A stretch of DNA of 6,990 nt, taken from contig DOHC01000057.1 in the NCBI GenBank assembly GCA_003535475.1, forward strand, positions 1 through 6,990, written 5' to 3'. This document shows, one piece after another, positions 1-3,870 of the stretch (position 1 is the stretch's first letter; each line of letters begins with the position of its first letter). Both the position numbers and the translations under genes were made by a program. This stretch comes from Nitrospiraceae bacterium (GTDB lineage Bacteria; Nitrospirota; Thermodesulfovibrionia; Thermodesulfovibrionales; UBA1546). The notes beneath the pieces are model-generated. The model saw only the letters and a program-made list of their open reading frames with translations, searched no databases and had not been told where the DNA came from.

Positions 1-271
1 TTATCCTCTCATCGGAATTAACAGAATGGACAACATTGAGTATCTCGTTCAGCGATGATGTCTCAGGAAGGATGTGCTCGTAAATTTTTATCCCTACCTT
101 CTGCGCGGCCTTAACTGTGGCAAGGGAATACTGCCTTGAGGCAGCGTTCTCTCCGCATTGAAGAAGGGCGAGACCGACATCCAGCCCGAATCTGCTCAAC
201 GCATTGACATCATCTTTTATCTTTATTTTAAGTTCATCTGCGAATTTTCTTCCGTCAAGTATAACAGCCAT
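1..271 (-). CDS. folD: FolD-type methylenetetrahydrofolate dehydrogenase, N-terminal part (runs off left edge)
   Basis: FolD normally oxidises 5,10-methylene-THF to methenyl-THF with NAD(P)+ and hydrolyses that to 10-formyl-THF, in the cytoplasm. Reverse translation from the ATG at 271 gives 90 codons opening MAVILDGRKFADELK, the usual FolD start (xxIIDGKxxA). They continue with LALLQCGENAASRQY (36-48 contains the GxNxAS-xxY block), KAAQKVGI at 54-61 and LPETSSLNEI at 68-77, matching the family order. The start is supported by GGAGG (CCTCC at 278-282 on the plus strand) six bases upstream. Aligned without gaps to E. coli FolD, Tyr50 is kept (Y48 here), but catalytic Lys54 is Thr52 and Pro45 is Ala43. 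The lysine is needed for cyclohydrolase activity, so this may be a dehydrogenase-only enzyme; the C-terminal NAD(P) domain lies outside the window. Transcribed away from the cbi operon. Confidence 0.85.
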   Translation of the reverse strand, partial: MAVILDGRKFADELKIKIKDDVNALSRFGLDVGLALLQCGENAASRQYSLATVKAAQKVGIKIYEHILPETSSLNEILNVVHSVNSDERI

Positions 272-277
272 TCGCTG

Positions 278-282
278 CCTCC
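278..282 (-). promoter_or_regulatory. Ribosome binding site of folD
   Basis: CCTCC on the plus strand reads GGAGG on the coding strand, six bases before the folD ATG. It is a strong Shine-Dalgarno sequence and fixes the start at 271. It contrasts with the absence of such a sequence before cbiL on the other side of the same intergenic region. Confidence 0.75.
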
Positions 283-435
283 GCTTATCTCAATCCTTAA
301 GGAATTCTATTTTAATAGCTGCTTTAATAAAAGTATCAGGACATTTATCTATTAAAAATAAGCTTATGTTTTATGATAGCACATGCCAAAGTGTCTTGGG
401 CATAAGGGTGGTATCGAATAAAAAAGAATTTGTTG

Positions 436-441
436 TATAAT
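436..441 (+). promoter_or_regulatory. Probable -10 element of the cbi operon promoter
   Basis: A perfect TATAAT lies 23 bases before the cbiL ATG, which would place the transcript start about 16 bases before the gene. No good -35 hexamer is seen at 16-18 bp spacing (ATCGAA at 413-418 is poor), so an activator or another sigma factor may be involved. The implied leader is very short and has no Shine-Dalgarno match. Confidence 0.45.
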
Positions 442-464
442 ATTTTTCTGTTATCAGAAACACC

Positions 465-1208
465 ATGTCAAGCACCTTTTATGTCATAGGCGTAGGTCCG
501 GGAGACCCTGAACTATTAACACTGAAGGCATTAAGAATCCTAAAGGGTGTTCCTTGCATCTGCGTTCCAAAAAGCAGAGAGGAAGGAAGCAGCCTTGCCT
601 TGTCTATCGTACAGAAGGCATTGAGCCTTGAGGGGAAAGAGATTATAGAAGCCCATTTCCCGATGAAGAAGACAAGAAGTCAGAGGACAGAAGACAGAAG
701 ACAGCCAGAAGATTGTGAACTTGATGAAAAATGGGCTGAGACTGTAAAAAATATCCTCAATAAGCTGAACAAAGGGATTGGTGTAGCATTTATCACATTA
801 GGGGACCCTGCTATCTACAGCACTTTTTTTTATTTATATGACAGGCTGTTTGAATCGAACCCTGAATTAAAGATAGATATAATACCCGGCGTGTCCTCCA
901 TAAACGCCTCAGCGGCAAAGGCAAAGATATCTCTGGGGCTTGCTGATGAAAAGATCGCAATCCTGCCCGCAAATTATATTGAGAACCTGAAGGAAACGCT
1001 GGAAAAATTTGACACTGTAGTGCTGATGAAGGTTAATAAAGTATTTGAAGGCATAATGCATACCCTCACTGAAATGAATTTACTGAACAATGCAATATAT
1101 ATATCAAGGGCAGGCATGGAGGATGAAAGGGTATTCAAAAATATCAACAGTGTCAAAGAAGAAGACCTTAATTATTTCTCTATGATAATAGTTAAAAAGG
1201 GGAGGTAA
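465..1208 (+). CDS. cbiL: Cobalt-factor II (precorrin-2) C20-methyltransferase
   Basis: Transfers a methyl group from S-adenosylmethionine to C20 of cobalt-factor II, giving cobalt-factor III; cytoplasmic. The 247-residue product has the tetrapyrrole methylase fold signatures in order: GVGPGDPELLTLKAL at 9-23 (SAM-binding loop), TLGDPAIYSTF at 111-121, and PGVSSINASAA at 141-151. The early block VPKSREEGSSLALSIV (34-49) and the length are typical of CobI/CbiL. The CbiG partner favours the anaerobic enzyme CbiL over CobI, though this protein alone does not decide it. It starts at the only ATG placed correctly before FYVIGVGPGD; the preceding bases (TTATCAGAAACACC) have no Shine-Dalgarno sequence. 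Residues 73-83 (QRTEDRRQPED) come from a heptamer array and sit in a charged loop between conserved blocks. The stop overlaps the cbiF start by one base (TAATG). Confidence 0.93.
   Translation: MSSTFYVIGVGPGDPELLTLKALRILKGVPCICVPKSREEGSSLALSIVQKALSLEGKEIIEAHFPMKKTRSQRTEDRRQPEDCELDEKWAETVKNILNKLNKGIGVAFITLGDPAIYSTFFYLYDRLFESNPELKIDIIPGVSSINASAAKAKISLGLADEKIAILPANYIENLKETLEKFDTVVLMKVNKVFEGIMHTLTEMNLLNNAIYISRAGMEDERVFKNINSVKEEDLNYFSMIIVKKGR
681..712. repeat. Heptamer array CAGAAGA-type inside cbiL
   Basis: Consecutive units are CAGAGGA (681-687), CAGAAGA (688-694) and CAGAAGA (695-701), then a four-base CAGC, then CAGAAGA (706-712). A degenerate AAGAAGT precedes it at 674-680. It is read in frame as part of a hydrophilic loop (TRSQRTEDRRQPED). 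The motif contains no stop codon in any sense phase. The same heptamer family recurs at 3009-3043. Confidence 0.8.
1197..1205 (+). promoter_or_regulatory. Ribosome binding site of cbiF inside the end of cbiL
   Basis: AAGGGGAGG precedes the cbiF ATG at 1208. Using AAGGGG the spacing is five bases; the GGAGG itself is only two bases away. It lies in the last codons of cbiL, so cbiF translation is probably coupled to cbiL termination. Confidence 0.6.
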
Positions 1209-1963
1209 TGAACAAGGTTTATTTTATAGGCGCAGGTCCCGGCGACCCTGAACTTATAACAGTTAAAGGCAGAAAGCTGCTTGACAGCGCTGATGTTGTA
1301 ATTTATGCTGGGAGTCTCGTAAATCCGGAACTGCTCAAAGGCATAAAGGCTGCGGTTTATAGCTCGGCTTCCATGACGCTTGATGAAACAACCGAGATTA
1401 TTCGAAAGTCTGTTGAATCAGGCAAAAAGGTCGCGCGACTTCATACAGGTGACACAGCATTCTACAGTGCAATATCAGAGCAGATAGAGAAACTGCGTAA
1501 ATTAAACATTGAGCATGAAGTCATCCCCGGAGTATCCTCTGCTACGGCAGGCGCTGCAATACTCGGGCAGGAACTTACAATCCCTGAGATAAGCCAGACC
1601 GTAATATTCACCCGTATTGAAGGAAAAACGTCTGTGCCTGAAACAGAAAAACTCAGCGAGCTTGCAAGGCACAGAGCGACAATAGTCATATTTTTAAGTG
1701 TGGGGATGATCGAAAAAGTTAAGGACGAACTTTTGCAGGGCTATTCCGAAGACACGCCTGTTGTAATCATTGAAAAGGCAACATGGCCTGAGCAAAGGGT
1801 AATCAGGGGAACGCTGAAAGAACTCGATACGCTCGTCAAAGACGCAGGCATAAAAAAAACAGCGTTAATATATGTAGGAGAATCGCTCAGGGCATCATCA
1901 GAATCCCTCGGCAAAGAATCAAAATTGTATGATAAGGATTTCAAGCATGGCTACAGGAAGTGA
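1208..1963 (+). CDS. cbiF: Cobalt-precorrin-4 C11-methyltransferase
   Basis: Methylates C11 of cobalt-precorrin-4 using S-adenosylmethionine to give cobalt-precorrin-5A. The 251-residue protein carries the family marks in order: FIGAGPGDPELITVKG at 6-21, YAGSLV at 33-38 (diagnostic of CbiF/CobM), RLHTGDTAFYSA at 77-88, PGVSSATAGAA at 107-117, TRIEGKTSVP at 135-144 and ATWPEQ at 191-196. Length matches the family. The block usually reading TGDPS-x-YGA has Thr in place of Pro and Ser in place of Gly, a local divergence. It starts one base inside the cbiL stop with a purine-rich site upstream. Its end overlaps the next gene by 17 bases. Unlike its neighbours it contains no visible short-repeat array. 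CobM of the aerobic route is the only serious alternative and is disfavoured by the CbiG partner. Confidence 0.94.
   Translation: MNKVYFIGAGPGDPELITVKGRKLLDSADVVIYAGSLVNPELLKGIKAAVYSSASMTLDETTEIIRKSVESGKKVARLHTGDTAFYSAISEQIEKLRKLNIEHEVIPGVSSATAGAAILGQELTIPEISQTVIFTRIEGKTSVPETEKLSELARHRATIVIFLSVGMIEKVKDELLQGYSEDTPVVIIEKATWPEQRVIRGTLKELDTLVKDAGIKKTALIYVGESLRASSESLGKESKLYDKDFKHGYRK
1934..1938 (+). promoter_or_regulatory. Ribosome binding site choosing the cbiG-cbiH start at 1947
   Basis: AAGGA lies eight bases before ATG 1947. The alternative in-frame ATG at 1929 has only AT-rich sequence before it, and would add MIRISS, which is not part of the family start. I therefore prefer 1947. Confidence 0.55.
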
Positions 1964-3857
1964 GAAGTCAGATATTAAAACCACACTTTTTTATATAACG
2001 GATAATGGTTTTAATCTTGCCAAAAAAATTAAAAGGCTTTATTCGAATGTCGAAGTTCTTAAATTTAAATCGGAAGCTGTTTCCGAAGCCTGGAATGAGC
2101 CCGGGAATCTCATCTTCATCATGGCATCAGGCATTGTCATAAGGACTGTTGCGCCTCTGATAAAGGATAAGCGGACAGACCCTGCTGTTGTTGTGCTTGA
2201 TGAAAAAGGGAAATTTGCCGTCAGTCTTTTGAGCGGGCATCTTGGAGGCGCAAACAAAATTGCAAAAGAGATTGCAGATTTCCTCGGCGGGCAAGCTGTT
2301 ATTACAACCGCATCAGATGTTAATGATCTGCCGTCAATTGATTTATGGGCTAAAGAAAATGATCTGATTATTGATGACTGGGATGCCCTGCCGAATACAG
2401 CCACAAGATTTTTAAATGGTGGAAGACTAAAAGTGTATTCGGATATTGAGATTTCAATGCCTGCTGAATTTTTACAGATAAAAAATCCGGCTGACGCAGA
2501 TGTGCTTATTACAAACAAACAGAAAATGGATTTAAATGTCATTCCCGTGCAAACGGGAATCCAGAAAAAAAAGGCAAAAAAACTGGATTCCTGCTTTCGC
2601 AGGAATGACAAAAAACAAACTGCCCATCAGTTTTATCTGCGCCCCAAAAATCTCACCATCGGCATCGGCTGTAACAGCAATACGCCGGCAAGTGAAATTG
2701 AAAACTCAGTCAGAAAAACTATGGAAGAAAACAATCTCTCTTTTCTCTCAATCCACTCAATAGCTACAATTGACATAAAAGGTAATGAGCCGGGCTTAAT
2801 TGCATTTGCCAAAAAATACAATCTTGGGATTAAGACGTTCACTGCTAATAAACTTAATACCGTAAAAGGGGTATCAAAATCAGATGTTGCATTCAAGACA
2901 ACAGGAGCCTATGCAGTTGCAGAGCCCGCAGCATTGCTTGCATCAGGAGCAGACAAATTGCTCGTGAAAAAACAAAAGAAAGGAAATGTAACAGTTGCAA
3001 TAGCAGAACAGAAGCCAGAAGCCAGAAGTCAGAAGTCAGAAACAAAAGGCAAAATTTATATCGTTGGAACTGGCCCCGGAAGTGTTGAACATATCACTCC
3101 ATATGCGCAGAAATCAATAAGAAACTCCGATGTAATAGTCGGATATGGCACATACCTTGATTTGATAAAGGAATTGATAAAAGACAAAGAGATTTTATCA
3201 ACCGGAATGACGCAGGAGATAGATAGATGCAAAAAGGCGGTTGAGCTTGCGATGTCAGGCAGAACCGTTTCCGTAATCAGCGGAGGCGACCCGGGAATAT
3301 ACGCAATGGCAGGGCTGGTGTTTGAACTGCTAAAAGACCGTAATGCGTTATGCGTAATGCGTAATGCGTTAAAAAATAAAAACGCATCACGTGTCACGCA
3401 TCACGTGTCACGCGTAGATGTTGAAGTCATCCCCGGCATTTCTGCCCTGAATGCCTGCGCTGCAAAGCTGGGCGCGCCGCTGATGCACGATTTCGCCTCA
3501 ATCAGTTTGTCAGACAGGCTTACGCCATGGGATTTGATAGAGAAAAGGCTTGATGCAGCAGCCAAAGCTGATTTTGTCATCATACTTTACAACCCAAAAA
3601 GCAAAGGAAGGGCCGAGCATATAGACAGGGCGCGGAAAATTATTTTGAAATGCCGGAAACCTGGAACCCCTGTCGGCATAGTAAAAGGCGCAATGAGAGA
3701 GGATGAAAGGATAATCATCACTGATTTAAAAAACATGCTTGAACATGATATTGATATGCAGACAACCGTAATAATCGGCAATTCTCAGACATTCGTGTGG
3801 GATAACAGAATGATAACGCCGAGGGGATATGAGGGAAAGTTAAAAGTTGAAAGTTAA
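1947..3857 (+). CDS. cbiG-cbiH: Fused cobalt-precorrin-5A hydrolase (CbiG) and cobalt-factor III C17-methyltransferase (CbiH)
   Basis: A 636-residue two-enzyme protein (numbering from ATG 1947). Residues about 10-365 are CbiG, which opens the delta-lactone of cobalt-precorrin-5A with loss of acetaldehyde. Its N-terminal part has ITDNG at 17-21, SGHLGGAN at 96-103 and ASDVNDLP at 122-129; its C-terminal part has LTIGIGCNSNTP from 236 and AEPAALLASGA from 325. Residues about 369-636 are CbiH/CobJ, which methylates C17 and contracts the ring: GTGPG 374-378, GMTQEI from 420, SGGDPGIYAMAG 445-456, IPGISALNACAA 495-506, ISLSDRLTPW 519-528, LYNPKSKGR 547-555. Three repeat insertions are read in frame: a REP-like pair (198-221) between the CbiG middle and C-terminal parts, a heptamer linker (355-366) joining the two enzymes, and an inverted heptamer pair (465-489) in CbiH. 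The C-terminus and stop lie in a fifth array. It overlaps cbiF by 17 bases and the next gene by 11. Confidence 0.93.
   Translation: MATGSEKSDIKTTLFYITDNGFNLAKKIKRLYSNVEVLKFKSEAVSEAWNEPGNLIFIMASGIVIRTVAPLIKDKRTDPAVVVLDEKGKFAVSLLSGHLGGANKIAKEIADFLGGQAVITTASDVNDLPSIDLWAKENDLIIDDWDALPNTATRFLNGGRLKVYSDIEISMPAEFLQIKNPADADVLITNKQKMDLNVIPVQTGIQKKKAKKLDSCFRRNDKKQTAHQFYLRPKNLTIGIGCNSNTPASEIENSVRKTMEENNLSFLSIHSIATIDIKGNEPGLIAFAKKYNLGIKTFTANKLNTVKGVSKSDVAFKTTGAYAVAEPAALLASGADKLLVKKQKKGNVTVAIAEQKPEARSQKSETKGKIYIVGTGPGSVEHITPYAQKSIRNSDVIVGYGTYLDLIKELIKDKEILSTGMTQEIDRCKKAVELAMSGRTVSVISGGDPGIYAMAGLVFELLKDRNALCVMRNALKNKNASRVTHHVSRVDVEVIPGISALNACAAKLGAPLMHDFASISLSDRLTPWDLIEKRLDAAAKADFVIILYNPKSKGRAEHIDRARKIILKCRKPGTPVGIVKGAMREDERIIITDLKNMLEHDIDMQTTVIIGNSQTFVWDNRMITPRGYEGKLKVES
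2538..2609. repeat. REP-like inverted pair read through in cbiG
   Basis: Two 27-base arms, 2538-2564 (opening GTCATTCCCGTGC) and 2583-2609 (ending CGCAGGAATGAC), are imperfect inverted copies separated by an 18-base A-rich spacer. Each arm is itself a small palindrome (CCCG...CGGG; CCTG...CAGG). This GTCATTCC...GGAATCCAG type is a known dispersed palindromic element of many bacteria, usually intergenic. The element is exactly 72 bases, 24 codons, and is translated in frame from a Val codon to an Asp codon in the linker before the CbiG C-terminal domain. It also generates spurious open frames on both strands. Confidence 0.88.
3009..3043. repeat. Heptamer array CAGAAGC/T at the CbiG-CbiH fusion joint
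   Basis: Five units of seven: CAGAAGC, CAGAAGC, CAGAAGT, CAGAAGT and degenerate CAGAAAC. They encode the hydrophilic linker (EQKPEARSQKSETKG) directly before the CbiH start KIYIVGTGPG. It has no stop codon in any sense phase. It belongs to the same heptamer family as 681-712 in cbiL. Confidence 0.85.
3339..3373. repeat. Heptamer array CGTAATG inside cbiH, left arm
   Basis: Units CGTAATG, CGTTATG, CGTAATG, CGTAATG, CGTTAAA. The consensus contains TAA. In the gene's frame, units 2 and 5 would read GCG TAA; precisely these two carry TTA instead. It encodes RNALCVMRNALK, an insertion between the SGGDPGIYAMAG block and the IPGISALN block of the methyltransferase. Confidence 0.88.
3381..3415. repeat. 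Heptamer array CACGCAT/CACGTGT inside cbiH, right arm
   Basis: Units AACGCAT, CACGTGT, CACGCAT, CACGTGT, CACGCGT, beginning seven bases after the left array ends. It is close to the reverse complement of the CGTAATG array. With G-U pairs the two can form a stem of about 32 bp (3339-3370 with 3381-3412) around the loop AAAAAATAAA, with A-C or T-C mismatches every seven bases. It encodes NASRVTHHVSRV in frame. Confidence 0.85.
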
Positions 3858-3870
3858 AAGTTTAAAATTA
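3836..3870. repeat. Heptamer array AAAGTTA across the cbiH stop and next start
   Basis: Units AAAGTTA, AAAGTTG, AAAGTTA, AAAGTTT, AAAATTA. The third unit supplies the TAA stop of cbiG-cbiH (3855-3857). The second unit's final G makes the TTG that is the only usable start of the following frame. The fourth unit's final T removes what would be an in-frame TAA in that frame at 3862-3864. Confidence 0.85.

Larger units (their letters stand above)
272..464. promoter_or_regulatory. Divergent folD / cbiL control region
   Basis: This AT-rich spacer separates folD (leftward) from the cbi operon (rightward). It contains a perfect 10-bp palindrome TCCTTAAGGA at 294-303. It also has an inverted pair TTTTAATAG (310-318) and CTATTAAAA (349-357), which could be paired operator half-sites or a weak hairpin. 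No conserved B12-box (GCCACTG-like) is visible, so a cobalamin riboswitch is not supported. Two short plus-strand open frames here, at 158-355 and 204-440, show no family features. Confidence 0.4.

Noticed and set aside
158..440. Two small plus-strand frames in and beyond the folD start
   Set aside because: They overlap folD antisense or the AT-rich spacer, have low-complexity content and no visible ribosome binding site.
272..464. Cobalamin riboswitch upstream of cbiL
   Set aside because: No B12-box (GCCACTG-type) and no multi-stem architecture is visible, and the candidate -10 lies too close to the gene to leave room for a riboswitch.
2039..2763. Open frames on both strands containing FLRKQESS / CKRESRK and WIPAFAGMT / WIPVCTGMT phrases
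   Set aside because: These are translations of the REP-like palindromic element and of cbiG in the wrong frame; such phrases are commonly mis-annotated as hypothetical proteins.
3339..3415. CRISPR-like array
   Set aside because: Units are seven bases, directly abutting, with no unique spacers, and they are translated in frame.
1929..3857. Pseudogene or assembly artefact caused by repeat insertions in cbiG-cbiH
   Set aside because: All conserved CbiG and CbiH blocks stay in one open frame on both sides of every insertion, and repeat units are altered where stops would arise.
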